64,000 nucleotides of DNA from an uncultured Myxococcales bacterium (GTDB lineage Bacteria; Myxococcota_A; UBA9042; CAIXZC01), in assembly GCA_903895725.1 (NCBI GenBank), contig CAITUV010000073.1, forward strand, positions 116,790 through 180,789, in the 5' to 3' direction. Under the pieces are notes generated by a model, which saw only the letters and a program-made list of their open reading frames with translations, had not been told where the DNA came from and made no database searches. Made by a program: the position numbers and the translations under genes. This document shows, in pieces, positions 8,106 through 17,449 of this stretch (positions are counted from its first letter, which is position 1; every line of letters begins with the position of its first letter).

Positions 8106-8867
8106 ATGGACGAGGGGCGCAATCCGACGTCGGACGGGAGTCGTCAGCGCCGTATGGACGCGGACGGCGGGGATGCCCGTGCCGATGCCGGGGTGCTGGG
8201 ACGCATGCTGGCCGATCGGGGCATCGCCCTGGAGCCGGCCAAACTCGAGCAGCTGGCACGATTCCATGCCCTCCTCATCGACTCGAACCGCACGCACAAC
8301 CTGACTCGCATCTGGGGACTCGAGGACATCGTCCTGAAGCACTATGTGGACTGCCTGATGGTGCTCCGCTTCTTGCCGCAGCTTCCCTCTCCGCTGCTCG
8401 ATCTGGGCAGTGGTGCCGGATTTCCCGGCGTGCTGCTGAAGATCGCTTCTCCGGGAACCGAGATCATCCTGGCCGAAGCGCAGCACAAGAAGGCCGACTT
8501 CCTGGACGAGGTCCGGGGCACGCTGGGGATGGCGGGGCTGACGGTCGTGTGCCGCAGCATCGATCGCAACCTGCACCTGCCCGTGCAGGGGGTGATCTCG
8601 CGAGCCGTCGAAGGCATCCGGGATACGTTGCGCCGCGTGCGGACCCTGGTGCCACCGGGGGGGCGTGTGATCTTCATGAAGGGTCCGTCGGTGGATGAAG
8701 AGAAGGCTGTGGCGATGCGTGCCGTGGGCGGGATCTTCGCCGAGGTGGCGGACCATCGGTACCTGCTGCCCGGGACCGAGATGGAGAGGCGGCTCGTGGT
8801 GTTTGAGAGGCAAGGTCCGGGGGCAGGGGCAGGGGCAGGGGCAGGGGGGGGGAATGGCAACGATTGA
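8106..8867 (+). CDS. rsmG: 16S rRNA (guanine-N7) methyltransferase G
   Basis: RsmG methylates G527 of 16S rRNA using S-adenosylmethionine. The 253-residue product has the family helix LDSNRTHNLT-like segment (residues 58-65: DSNRTHNL). The SAM-binding motif LLDLGSGAGFPGVLLKI is at residues 97-113, followed by AEAQHKKADFL and the conserved SRAVEG. It is longer than the usual 205-215 residues because of an extra N-terminal 25 residues and a repetitive C-terminal tail (Gly-Ala repeats from a GGGGCA DNA repeat). It begins 13 bases after valS and overlaps the next gene by 14 bases. The start could be later (ATG 8154). Confidence 0.93.
   Translation: MDEGRNPTSDGSRQRRMDADGGDARADAGVLGRMLADRGIALEPAKLEQLARFHALLIDSNRTHNLTRIWGLEDIVLKHYVDCLMVLRFLPQLPSPLLDLGSGAGFPGVLLKIASPGTEIILAEAQHKKADFLDEVRGTLGMAGLTVVCRSIDRNLHLPVQGVISRAVEGIRDTLRRVRTLVPPGGRVIFMKGPSVDEEKAVAMRAVGGIFAEVADHRYLLPGTEMERRLVVFERQGPGAGAGAGAGGGNGND
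8820..8852 (+). repeat. GGGGCA x4 followed by G9, at the rsmG/trmH overlap
   Basis: Four tandem GGGGCA hexamers (8820-8843) run into nine G residues (8844-8852). They encode the Gly-Ala tail of RsmG and occupy the ribosome-binding region of the next gene, whose ATG is at 8854. Slippage in the G run would shift the RsmG tail and alter initiation of the next gene. Confidence 0.8.
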
Positions 8868-9615
8868 GAGTCTCTCCAATCCCCGCTTCAAGACGTGGAA
8901 GCGGCAGGCGGACGGGGAGGTCAGGAAGACCGGCCGGACGCTGGTGGCCGGGGCCCGGGTGTGCCGGGAAGTGGTCGAGCGGCTGACGCCCGACCGAATG
9001 GCCTGGCTCCTGCCGTCAGGGTTCGAGGGGGAGTTGCCGGGGGCGGGGCGGGTCGAGCGGCACGTGCTGGCCCGGGGGCTGTTCGACGAACTGGACCGCT
9101 TCGGGACGGGGCATCCCCTCCTCGACGTCTGCGTGGAAGGGCTGGTGGAGCCTGTGGCAACGCCCGTTGACGGGCTGTTTCTCGTGCTGCCGCTGCAGGA
9201 TCCGGTCAACGTGGGGGCCGTGATTCGAACCGCGGCCGGGCTCGGCATATCGGGGGCCTTCCTTCTGCCATCGTGCGCCAATCCGTTCCACCCCAAGTCG
9301 GTCAGGACGTCGGCCGGGGCCGTATTCCGGCTGCCTCTCCATCCGCTGGCCGATCCGGCCGACCTGGCGGACCAGGGGTTCGACCTGGTGGGCCTGGACA
9401 GCCACGGAGCGCCCATCGACGGGTTCCGGTTCCCGAAGCGCACGGCTCTTCTGGTCGGACAGGAAGGGGGTGGGCTTTCACAAACCAGTGGCCTGCCCCC
9501 CAGGAAGCATGTAAGAATCTCCATCGTGGCGCTGCCGATGCAGGGCATCGAATCGTACAACGCGAACGTGGCGGCGGCGCTGGCCATGTACGAATGGAAG
9601 AGACGCTCCAAGTAG
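8854..9615 (+). CDS. TrmH/SpoU-family RNA 2'-O-methyltransferase
   Basis: This 253-residue protein is a SPOUT-class RNA ribose methyltransferase. The three SpoU motifs are visible: motif 1 LQDPVNVGAVIRTAAGLG (about residue 114), motif 2 ALLVGQEGGGLS (about 199) and motif 3 ISIVALPMQGIESYNANVAAALAMYEW near the C-terminus. The N-terminal 100 residues resemble the L30e-like substrate-binding domain (SNPRFKTWKRQ), as in RlmB/TsnR-like enzymes. Motif 3 normally reads IPM-x(3)-SLN-V; here it is LPMQGIESYNANV, with Y for L. The rRNA or tRNA target cannot be predicted. Start ATG 8854 overlaps rsmG by 14 bases, and only the G run is available as a ribosome site. Confidence 0.88.
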   Translation: MATIESLSNPRFKTWKRQADGEVRKTGRTLVAGARVCREVVERLTPDRMAWLLPSGFEGELPGAGRVERHVLARGLFDELDRFGTGHPLLDVCVEGLVEPVATPVDGLFLVLPLQDPVNVGAVIRTAAGLGISGAFLLPSCANPFHPKSVRTSAGAVFRLPLHPLADPADLADQGFDLVGLDSHGAPIDGFRFPKRTALLVGQEGGGLSQTSGLPPRKHVRISIVALPMQGIESYNANVAAALAMYEWKRRSK

Positions 9616-12600
9616 TCGGATTTCCCGGACTTCACCGTTTGCGGATTGCGGCGCAGGCGATCGCAGGGCTCTGCCTCCTGGTCGCCAGTGCGGCCGGTGT
9701 CTGCGCACCCGCTGCATCCGGGGCGGTCGGGGAGCCGTTCGAGCTGGATGCCCGGTTCCAACGACTGAAGGGGCAGGCCGTCGGTGTCCTGGTCGTGGAG
9801 CAGGTTGCCCAGCGGTGCATGGCGTCGGGGCACGCCCGGTGCAACGAGGCGTTTGCTCGACTGCGGAAGCAGGCCGGTCTTCACCCGCTGGTCGCACAGG
9901 CATTGGACCGCCGCATCGCACTCGGGCGGCGGGTGGCCGGGCAGCGGGAGGAGGCGGTCAAGACCGCCGGCGGGCTCGGTTTCATCCGGAGCTGGCGAGT
10001 CCGGACTCCGGGCGGGGAGGAAGTGGAGCTTCCGGCCGACCCGGTATCTGGGGAGGTTCGTGGCAGCGACTTCCTCGAGTTTCCTCCCGGGGAGCCGGTG
10101 CGCGTCTGGGCCGACCTGGAGTCCCGCTCGGAATGCCTGGTTGCCATGCGCCTGGCCGCTGCCGACCTGTCGCAGACCTGCGTGGACGGGAGTTGCCTGG
10201 TGCGGCCCTCAGATACCCGCTCCTTCTGGGATCAGCACGTCGTGCCGGTGCGGCTGGCGGCCGGGGTGACGAGGGTGGAGCTGAAGTTCGAGCCCCTGTC
10301 CGGGCCGGTGAAGTTCGTGGCCCGGCTGACACAGCTGGACGGTGCCAGCCTGCCGTTGGGCAGCCTGGAGGGGCGGACTCAGGTACAGGGCGTGTGCAGG
10401 CCAGGCAAGGTCGATGTTTCGGAGGTGCGGACGTCGCTGGAGGGGTTGCCGGAAGGAAACGAGAAGCTGCTGCTCTCGTGCTTCTTCGGAAAGGAGACGG
10501 GACGGCCGGATGACGGGGACGGAATCCATGCCCGCGTGGCAGCGGCCCGCCTGGGGCCGTTGTCCGAGTGGCTCGAGGCATTCGAGTGCCTGGAGGGGGC
10601 GCCGGTGCTCCTGGACGTCCTGGAGCGAGGGGGCGCTGCGTGGCCCGCCAATCCGGAAGTGACGCTTGCTCGCGTGGTGTACATGCTTCGCACGGGCCGG
10701 TCCCTGGACAGTCTGGAGCTGCTGCGGGGGTTGTGCCCGGACGAGAGGTTCGGCTGCCTCACTCCACCGCAGGAGGTAAGAGCGGCACTGGCGGCGCGGG
10801 AGCCGCTGGCGCAGAGCGGTCTGGCATTCCTGGTCGAGGAGATCCTGAGACGGGCGCTGGCGCGGGCCGGGAGCACGCCTGCGCTGATTTCGGCGCTGTC
10901 CGAGGTGCTGTCGGAGCAGGAACGGTACCGGGAGGCTGCGGATCTCGTCGGGGGCTATCTGAAGGAATGGCCGGGGGACTACGAGATGGCGGCCACACAA
11001 CTCTTCCTGCTGGAAAAGCTGGGCGGGGCCGGCGAGGAAGTTCAGCTTGCGGAGCGGCTCAACTGGCTGTTCCCGGTGACGCCGTTCCTGCGCCATGTGC
11101 TGGCGTCGAGCCTGGGCAGGGCCGGGGAGCGGGCGCGGGCTTCAGAGGTCTACGGGAGCCTGGAAGCCTGGATCCCGTTTCACCCCTACCTGCTGGATCA
11201 GGCGGCCCAGTTCCACTACTCGAACGGGGAGCGTGACCGGGCTCTTGCCCTCTGGAAGCGGGTGCTGAAGCTTCGACCGCAGGACCGGAGCCTGCGCGGG
11301 CTGCTGGCCCGACTGCAGTCTGAGGGCGGAGTCTCGAGGCCCCGATTCTCCGACGCCGACATCCGCAAGATGGCGGAGGCCATCCAGGGTACCGGTGCGG
11401 CCCGACTGGCCGGTGTCATGGACTCGACGTTCGTGGAGGCGCACGCAAACCGGGCCTGGCAGCTCGAACGGTGGGTCGCGGTCAAGGCCATCGCTCCGGT
11501 GGAAGCCGGCTACCTGGATCTCGGCGTTGCCTACGATTCCTTCCTGGAAGAGGCGACCGTGCTGCGCTCGGCGGTGCTGCGGGCGGACGGTAACGGGGCC
11601 GTCCAGGCCATTCCTTACGGCGACGTGGGGTTGAGCGAGGGGGAGTTCAACCTCTACTATGACATGCGACAGGTGAGCTTCTCGGTCCCCGAGCTGCTGC
11701 CCGGGGACGTCGTGGTCGTTGCGTGGCTCGTCGAATCGTCTCCATCGCCGCTGCGCACGCCGTTTTCCGGGATCGTCTGGTTGCAGGAGGACTACCCCAA
11801 GAGCGGTGCCCTGGTCGAAGTTCAGGTTCCGCCGGATACCGACCTCTTCTGCCGGGCGGGGCCGGAGGGCAGCCTGTTGTCCCTGCACCAGGAGGTCACC
11901 GCCCGCAGCGAGGGAACGGTGCATCGTTTCCGCTTCGGCCCCATTCCGGCGCTTTCCGCTGAGCCGCTCGGGCAGGGTCGATTCCAGACGGCCGTCCATT
12001 TCCAATACTCGACCCTGGCCACCTGGGAGGACTTCGCCCGCTGGTATGCACCCGTGGTTTCCCCCCTCTCGGGAGGCGATGCTGCGATGAAGAGCCTGGT
12101 GCGGCGGCTCTCCGAGGAGGCGGGGGGGGACCGGACGCTGCTGACGGAGGCGATTTGCCGCTACGTGGCCGACGAGGTGCGCTACGTCGGTCTCGACTTC
12201 GGCGTCCACGGGCTCAAGCCCTATGCGCCGGCCGAGGTCTTCCGTCGCGGGTTTGGCGACTGCAAGGACAAGAGCCTCCTCCTGGTGACTCTCCTGGCCG
12301 AAGCGGGCATCCCGGCCCACGTCGTGACCGCGAGCACGCTGTCCATGGGGGCAGTGGAGCTGGACCCCGGTGCCCCAACGCCGTACGACCATGCGATCGC
12401 GTATCTTGACGAGCCCGACGTGTATTTCGACCCGACCGCCCGATTCGTAGGCCTGGGGCTGCTGCCGTGGCAGGTGGAGGGGGCAAGCGGCGTGGTCATC
12501 GATCCGGTAAGCCCGCGCAAGGTCCAGTTCGGCGAGTCCCGCGCCGAGGACAACCGATCGGCCCTCACCGTTTCGATCTCGGCCGGCGAGCCCATGTCGT

Positions 12601-13154
12601 TTGCCGCAACGCTCCAGTTCACCGGACAGTTCGTCTGGAGGGTGCTCCAGGTTGCGGAGAACCGGGGGGCCTGGGAGACCGAGCTCGAATCCTACCTGGC
12701 CGACTACCTGCCCGGTGCGGACATCGAGGACATCCAGGAAGACCTGCTCCCCGGTCCGGTACCCGAGCTGAACGTGACGCTGACCGGGAGCTGGGCTCTG
12801 CCTGGGGCCGCTCTGAAGGTGACTCCGGACCTGGATGCGCTCGACCGGTCGACCACGCTGCCCGAGCGGAAGCAGCCGCTTCAGTTCGGGTATGCCTACG
12901 TGCAGGAGGTCCGCCTGGAATTTGCTCCGGGGACGGTCCGGATGCCCGTCGGCGTGTTTCACGCGGTGCAGGAGGAGGATGCGGCGTTCGTCGTCCAGGT
13001 GGAAGCGCTCCCGGACGGCGGCTCGGTACTCGGCTTGAGGCTCGAGCAGAAGAGCCGGACCGTTCCCGTCGAGAGGTATGCGGCCTTCCGCAGGCTCGTC
13101 CAGCAGTTGCGCGCCGCCGTGGCGGCAGTCGAGGGGGTGGCCGATGCGAACTGA
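9594..13154 (+). CDS. exported DUF3857/transglutaminase-like protein with TPR-like region
   Basis: This 1186-residue protein starts at ATG 9594 inside the end of the methyltransferase gene (22-base overlap). A signal peptide lies at residues 17-38. Residues 40-350 are beta-rich and unassigned, and 350-580 contain TPR-like helical pairs (such as SGEQERYREAADLV-type and NGERDRALALWKRVLKLRP). From about 600 comes a DUF3857-like domain. It is followed by a transglutaminase core whose catalytic triad is readable: Cys890 in GFGDCKDKS, His933 in YDHAIAY and Asp946 in YFDPT. The usual WxxL/Y-VGL cue (DEVRYVGLDFG) precedes it. The family crosslinks or cleaves peptides; the substrate is unknown. It probably acts in the periplasm. 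Its partner is the next gene. Confidence 0.8.
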   Translation: MEETLQVVGFPGLHRLRIAAQAIAGLCLLVASAAGVCAPAASGAVGEPFELDARFQRLKGQAVGVLVVEQVAQRCMASGHARCNEAFARLRKQAGLHPLVAQALDRRIALGRRVAGQREEAVKTAGGLGFIRSWRVRTPGGEEVELPADPVSGEVRGSDFLEFPPGEPVRVWADLESRSECLVAMRLAAADLSQTCVDGSCLVRPSDTRSFWDQHVVPVRLAAGVTRVELKFEPLSGPVKFVARLTQLDGASLPLGSLEGRTQVQGVCRPGKVDVSEVRTSLEGLPEGNEKLLLSCFFGKETGRPDDGDGIHARVAAARLGPLSEWLEAFECLEGAPVLLDVLERGGAAWPANPEVTLARVVYMLRTGRSLDSLELLRGLCPDERFGCLTPPQEVRAALAAREPLAQSGLAFLVEEILRRALARAGSTPALISALSEVLSEQERYREAADLVGGYLKEWPGDYEMAATQLFLLEKLGGAGEEVQLAERLNWLFPVTPFLRHVLASSLGRAGERARASEVYGSLEAWIPFHPYLLDQAAQFHYSNGERDRALALWKRVLKLRPQDRSLRGLLARLQSEGGVSRPRFSDADIRKMAEAIQGTGAARLAGVMDSTFVEAHANRAWQLERWVAVKAIAPVEAGYLDLGVAYDSFLEEATVLRSAVLRADGNGAVQAIPYGDVGLSEGEFNLYYDMRQVSFSVPELLPGDVVVVAWLVESSPSPLRTPFSGIVWLQEDYPKSGALVEVQVPPDTDLFCRAGPEGSLLSLHQEVTARSEGTVHRFRFGPIPALSAEPLGQGRFQTAVHFQYSTLATWEDFARWYAPVVSPLSGGDAAMKSLVRRLSEEAGGDRTLLTEAICRYVADEVRYVGLDFGVHGLKPYAPAEVFRRGFGDCKDKSLLLVTLLAEAGIPAHVVTASTLSMGAVELDPGAPTPYDHAIAYLDEPDVYFDPTARFVGLGLLPWQVEGASGVVIDPVSPRKVQFGESRAEDNRSALTVSISAGEPMSFAATLQFTGQFVWRVLQVAENRGAWETELESYLADYLPGADIEDIQEDLLPGPVPELNVTLTGSWALPGAALKVTPDLDALDRSTTLPERKQPLQFGYAYVQEVRLEFAPGTVRMPVGVFHAVQEEDAAFVVQVEALPDGGSVLGLRLEQKSRTVPVERYAAFRRLVQQLRAAVAAVEGVADAN

Positions 13155-16100
13155 GCCTCGAACCGCCCTCATCCAGCGCTTTGGACGATTCCCCGCCGTG
13201 GCGGCGGCTCTGCTGTGTGGAGTCTTCTGGGGGGGCACCGGACCAGGGCTGGCCGCGGACAGGGCGCTGGCTTCAGGGGTCGGGACGGGGGATGCCGACG
13301 CCCGGGAGGAGCGGCCCGGGGACGGGACCGGGGAGGGCGGCGACAGGGGCCGGGAGGGGGCGGAAAGGTCGCTCGAGGCTGCGGACGAAGCGTTGCAGCG
13401 TGGAAATCTGGCCGGGGCCTGCGCCGGCTGGGTGAGCTTGCTTGACCGGGAGGATTCCCTTGCGGAGGAGGCTGCAGAGCGGCTGGAGAGCCGGCTGGAC
13501 CGCTGCCCCCTGTCCGCCGGGGTGCCGTTGGTGGTGCAGGCTGCCATGCGGGCCTCGGAGAATCCCAGGCACGTGTTCCGGCTCCACTCACTGGCCAGTC
13601 GGCTCGGCGTGAGATACCGGGATGCGAAGGCCGCGGGGATGCTCCCGCTGCGGGTCGAGCCCGTGGCCGGCAGAACTGCCCGATCGACGGCACCGGTGCA
13701 GGCCGCTCTGTCCGGGGTTCCGGTGCAGCCCCCAACCGAGCCTCCGTCACCGGCCTTTGTCGGAGCCCTCCAGACACTGCGTTTCTGCCTGAACGTGGAG
13801 AGGGAACAGGCCGTTCACCTGCGGCTCGCTTTGCCCAATCCCGCCTCGGTCTGGCTCGGCGGAGAGGTATTCGCCGTCAGGGACGCGTCCACAACGGGGA
13901 CCGACCCGGACCTTTATCGCACGCTCCGTCTGGCTCCCGGGACACACTGCCTCGACGTAGTGCAGGCGGTGCGGGTACCCGGACAGCCCATGCTGCACGT
14001 CCTCCCCCGAGACCCTGGCAGCGCTGCTGACGGGGCCCGGCCAACGGGAGGACCAGAGGCTCCCGCCGGGGCTGGTTCCCGGGACGCCCCTCCTTCGTCG
14101 GGAAGCCCTCGTGCGTCGCAAGTCGTCGACGCCTCGTCGGCTCAGGGCGTCGAATCAGAGGCACCGTCCGGACCGGCGGCTCCGGACGACTGCCTTGCGC
14201 TTCTGGACGAGGTACGGCAGCACCTCGAGAACGGCGAGGAGCAGGCTGCCGAGATGCGGCTCCAGGAGGTCGCTGGCGACTGTCTTTCGACCGCGGACGG
14301 GCTGCTGGTCCAGGTGGAGCTCTTGCAGGCGCGGCAGTGGGCCCCGTTGGTCGATGAGCTTCTGGACGAAGCATTCCGGCGCTATCCGGAGGATTGCGAC
14401 GTCATCGGGCGATGGGTGAATCGCAGGCTGGAGCGGGGAGAGATCCCGTCGCCGGATTCCCTGGCGGTCGTGTGCGAGGACGTCGAGCGTCTGCTCCGTC
14501 CACTGGCGATTTCGGGGCCGCCTGCGGACCCCCTGGAGGGGCTCCAGGATGCCGGAAGGACGCTCCGCTACAAGCTGCTGCCCCTGCTGATCGCCGAAGG
14601 CGATGTGCGGGTCGAAGAGGCGCTCGACCGGCTCGCCCGCAGCGACCTTCAGCTTGGATGGCTGATGACCGACTGGTGGCTGGCCCGTGGGGAATCGGAC
14701 CGGGCGAGGGCCATGGCCGATGCGCTGAGCATTCATCCCGGTACGACGGCGGGGGTACGGGCCCAGGTGGGGCGGCTCTTCAACTGGGGAAGAAGCCGTC
14801 CGGAGTGGAGCGATCCGGAGCGGGTCGTGCGCTCCTACCTGGAATCCGGGTTTGCGCAGGGGATGCCGCAGGTGATCGTGCTGGACGAGGGGGTAGTCGT
14901 TCCCTCGCCCAACGGCTGGTACACGCTGGTCCAGACCACTCTGACCCACGTGGTATCCCCGGATGCTGCCGAGTCAATTGGCGAGGTGAGCCTGGCCCCG
15001 GACGAGGAGCTCCTGGCGCTGGCCGTCCGCAAGGCCGACGGTACGTGGAACGGGCCCGAGGAGCTGGGGCAGTCTTCGGCGGGCAAGGACACGATCTCGC
15101 TGCCCGGGCTGGTCCCCGGGGATTTCGTCCTGAAGCGGACGGTGCGGGAGCTCCAGGCCGATTCGGTGGGTGGCTGCCACCGATTCCCTCCGTTCTACTT
15201 CGGACATCGGGATCTGCCGATCTTCCTCGGCCGCTACGTGGTATCGAATCCCGGTTCGGGCCTGGAGTACCGGGTGCGGGGGGAGGTCGAGGTCGCCGAG
15301 GCCACTACCGGACGATGGGAATTCGTCGGCCGGAGCATCGAGCCGGCCCCGGCCGAGCCCTGGTGTCCGGACCTCGAGGCCGGAGTGGCCCTGGTGGAGG
15401 TGGCCAGCCCGTGCCTGGACTGGAACGGGCTGCGGGATGGCCTGGGCGACCGGGTCGTGGAGCTGTGCGATGTGCCGTCGCCGTTTGCGGGATTGGAGCC
15501 GGCCGAGATCTACGAGAAGGTGTTGGCGGTCATCCGGATCGATCCCGAGGCCGGGGTCTTTTCCCAGCCCTACTCCGAAATTCTGGCCGGAGGGAGCGGG
15601 AACCCGGTGCTGGCGCTCTACTGCTCGCTGGCGCAGGCGGGAATCGACGCCCACCTGGTGGCTGTAAGCTCGGCTGCGGCCCCGCCCCTCGACCTTGCCC
15701 GTCCCTTGCTCTCTCCGTTCGACGGAACGGTGGTGTACGTGGCCGGGCGCGAGGCTGCCTGGTTCGACCCGTACGACCCGCTGTCCGCTCCGGGGAGAGT
15801 GAGACGTTCCTATGCCGGGCGACCTGGTCTCGTGCTGACTTCGAGGTATCCGCGGCTGTTCGTCTCACTACCCCAGGCCGCGGCACTGGACGCGTGGAAG
15901 ATCCGGGTCGAGGCGGAAATTGACGGCGACGGAGCGGTGGCCGGTCACCTGGAGATCGAAGGCCGAGGCCAGGCGGCAGCCGAGCTGCGACGTCAGGCCG
16001 ACGGGCCGGCAGAGGGCCGGGAGCGACTGGCCTCCGGTGTGGTCGGGCAGGTGATGCCTGGAGTCCACGTGGAGGCCTCGAAGTTCTCGGTCCGGGGGAG

Positions 16101-16503
16101 AACCGCTCAGCTGTCCGCAGACTTCGGTCGTGGCCCCGGTGCGGAGGAGCGCTTCCTCCTGCTGCTGCCTCCGATTCCGGCTCGTGAGCTGTCCCAACTT
16201 CCTTTCCGGACCACTCCCCTCTTCTTCCCGGGGTTCTACAACATCGATCTCGACGTGGAGATGAAGACCGAGGCCGGTCGCTTCGTCGTGGCCGCCGGAA
16301 CCCAGAAGGTGGAGACGACATTTGGCAGCATCGAGCTGAAGGTCGAGAACGGCGGGGATGTCCTGCGCGTGAAGAAGCGGGCCTCAGCGGCGCCGGCGAG
16401 AGTGGCACCGGACGGCTACTCGAACCTGGTGCAGTTCCTTTCCGCTGCCCGGCGCATGGCCGGAATTGCAGTCGAGGTGGCGGGTGAATCGCGGGACGAC
16501 TGA
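13144..16503 (+). CDS. exported paralogue of the transglutaminase-like protein, catalytic residues lost
   Basis: This 1119-residue protein has a signal peptide (residues 12-38), then charged and Pro/Ser-rich linkers and TPR-like helices (about 350-500). From about 590 it has a region resembling the DUF3857 and transglutaminase part of the preceding protein. Aligning GSGNPVLALYCSLAQAGIDAH with the GDCKDKS region of its neighbour places Ser818 where the catalytic Cys should be. The active-site His is replaced by Gly861 (FDGTVVY against YDHAIAY), while the Asp is kept (Asp875, WFDPY). It therefore looks like a pseudoenzyme, perhaps a binding or scaffold partner. It overlaps the previous gene by 11 bases and the next by 20, so the set is translationally coupled. 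Domain assignment is by comparison within this window. Confidence 0.7.
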   Translation: MRTEPRTALIQRFGRFPAVAAALLCGVFWGGTGPGLAADRALASGVGTGDADAREERPGDGTGEGGDRGREGAERSLEAADEALQRGNLAGACAGWVSLLDREDSLAEEAAERLESRLDRCPLSAGVPLVVQAAMRASENPRHVFRLHSLASRLGVRYRDAKAAGMLPLRVEPVAGRTARSTAPVQAALSGVPVQPPTEPPSPAFVGALQTLRFCLNVEREQAVHLRLALPNPASVWLGGEVFAVRDASTTGTDPDLYRTLRLAPGTHCLDVVQAVRVPGQPMLHVLPRDPGSAADGARPTGGPEAPAGAGSRDAPPSSGSPRASQVVDASSAQGVESEAPSGPAAPDDCLALLDEVRQHLENGEEQAAEMRLQEVAGDCLSTADGLLVQVELLQARQWAPLVDELLDEAFRRYPEDCDVIGRWVNRRLERGEIPSPDSLAVVCEDVERLLRPLAISGPPADPLEGLQDAGRTLRYKLLPLLIAEGDVRVEEALDRLARSDLQLGWLMTDWWLARGESDRARAMADALSIHPGTTAGVRAQVGRLFNWGRSRPEWSDPERVVRSYLESGFAQGMPQVIVLDEGVVVPSPNGWYTLVQTTLTHVVSPDAAESIGEVSLAPDEELLALAVRKADGTWNGPEELGQSSAGKDTISLPGLVPGDFVLKRTVRELQADSVGGCHRFPPFYFGHRDLPIFLGRYVVSNPGSGLEYRVRGEVEVAEATTGRWEFVGRSIEPAPAEPWCPDLEAGVALVEVASPCLDWNGLRDGLGDRVVELCDVPSPFAGLEPAEIYEKVLAVIRIDPEAGVFSQPYSEILAGGSGNPVLALYCSLAQAGIDAHLVAVSSAAAPPLDLARPLLSPFDGTVVYVAGREAAWFDPYDPLSAPGRVRRSYAGRPGLVLTSRYPRLFVSLPQAAALDAWKIRVEAEIDGDGAVAGHLEIEGRGQAAAELRRQADGPAEGRERLASGVVGQVMPGVHVEASKFSVRGRTAQLSADFGRGPGAEERFLLLLPPIPARELSQLPFRTTPLFFPGFYNIDLDVEMKTEAGRFVVAAGTQKVETTFGSIELKVENGGDVLRVKKRASAAPARVAPDGYSNLVQFLSAARRMAGIAVEVAGESRDD

Positions 16504-17449
16504 GACTCGCGGGCTCAGACTTGCGGCGGCACGTCTTGCCTCCGCCGTGTGCGTCCTGCTGCTCGTGTACTCGGTCAGCTTCGCACTCATGCGGCTTGCA
16601 CCCGGCGGGCCGTTCGATCGGCTCCAGGGGCTGCCCGAGCAGACCGTGGAGAACCTCGAGCGGCGGTTCGGCCTGGACCGCCCTGTCGGGGAGCAGTATT
16701 GGGTGACGCTGAGCGGCTACCTGACCGGAGACCTCGGGCCCAGCCTGAGCTTTGCCCCCGGGAGGAGCGTCGGGGAGGTGCTGGCCGAGGCCCTACCGGT
16801 TTCGCTCGAGCTCGGGGCGTGGGCGCTGCTGGTGGCACTGGCTATCGGGGGGGCTGGCGGGCTGGCCGCGGGGCGGCGTCCGGGACGGCTGCTGGACCGC
16901 GTGACGACGGGCATGGCGCTGGCCGTGATCTCGGCCTCGCTCATCGTGCTTGGGGCTCTCGGACGTGAGCTGCTGGCGTTGCCCGGCGTACCGCTGGAGC
17001 TGGGCGGCTTCGACTCCTGGAGGAACAAGCTGCTTCCGGTGCTGACGCTGGGGATATCGTCGGGGGCCGTGTTTCAGCGGCTCATCCGGGCCAACGTGGC
17101 GCAGAGGATGTCGGAGGGGCTGTGGGCCGCGGCAGCCGCCCGCGGCGTCCCCCCGCTTCGGATCTTCTGGCGCTACGTGGTACCGGCCGCGCTCATCCCC
17201 ATGCTTGACTATGCCGGACCGGTAGTGGCCGGTATCCTGACCGGTTCCTTCGTGATCGAGGCCATCTACGAAATTCCTGGGGCCGCTGCGTGCTTCGTTC
17301 ACGGTGCCCAGGGGAGGGACTACACGCTCGTCATGGCTGCCATCCTGGTCTATGCGGCGCTGCTCATGGCCTGCAACTTCCTGTTTGAGACGCTGCACTG
17401 GCTCGTCGACCCGCGGCAGCGGCTGGGGCGGGACGGAGGGCCGACATGA
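16484..17449 (+). CDS. ABC transporter permease, peptide/nickel type (DppB-like)
   Basis: This 321-residue inner-membrane permease resembles the DppB/OppB group. It has a first membrane helix (residues 14-33) and the family's cytoplasm-to-periplasm loop, with RLAPGGPFD and RRFGLDRPVGEQYW. Five further helices follow. The coupling motif RANVAQRMSEGLWAAAAARGVPPLRIFWRYVVPAALIP matches the usual EAA loop (E-A-A---G---I-P). ITGSFVIE-like text (LTGSFVIEAIYEIPG) is the classic DppB signature. The start is GTG 16484, preceded by GAGG, inside the end of the previous gene. Family proteins import di- and oligopeptides or nickel. The overlap with the transglutaminase-fold genes suggests a link to peptide processing. 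Confidence 0.9.
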   Translation: MNRGTTETRGLRLAAARLASAVCVLLLVYSVSFALMRLAPGGPFDRLQGLPEQTVENLERRFGLDRPVGEQYWVTLSGYLTGDLGPSLSFAPGRSVGEVLAEALPVSLELGAWALLVALAIGGAGGLAAGRRPGRLLDRVTTGMALAVISASLIVLGALGRELLALPGVPLELGGFDSWRNKLLPVLTLGISSGAVFQRLIRANVAQRMSEGLWAAAAARGVPPLRIFWRYVVPAALIPMLDYAGPVVAGILTGSFVIEAIYEIPGAAACFVHGAQGRDYTLVMAAILVYAALLMACNFLFETLHWLVDPRQRLGRDGGPT

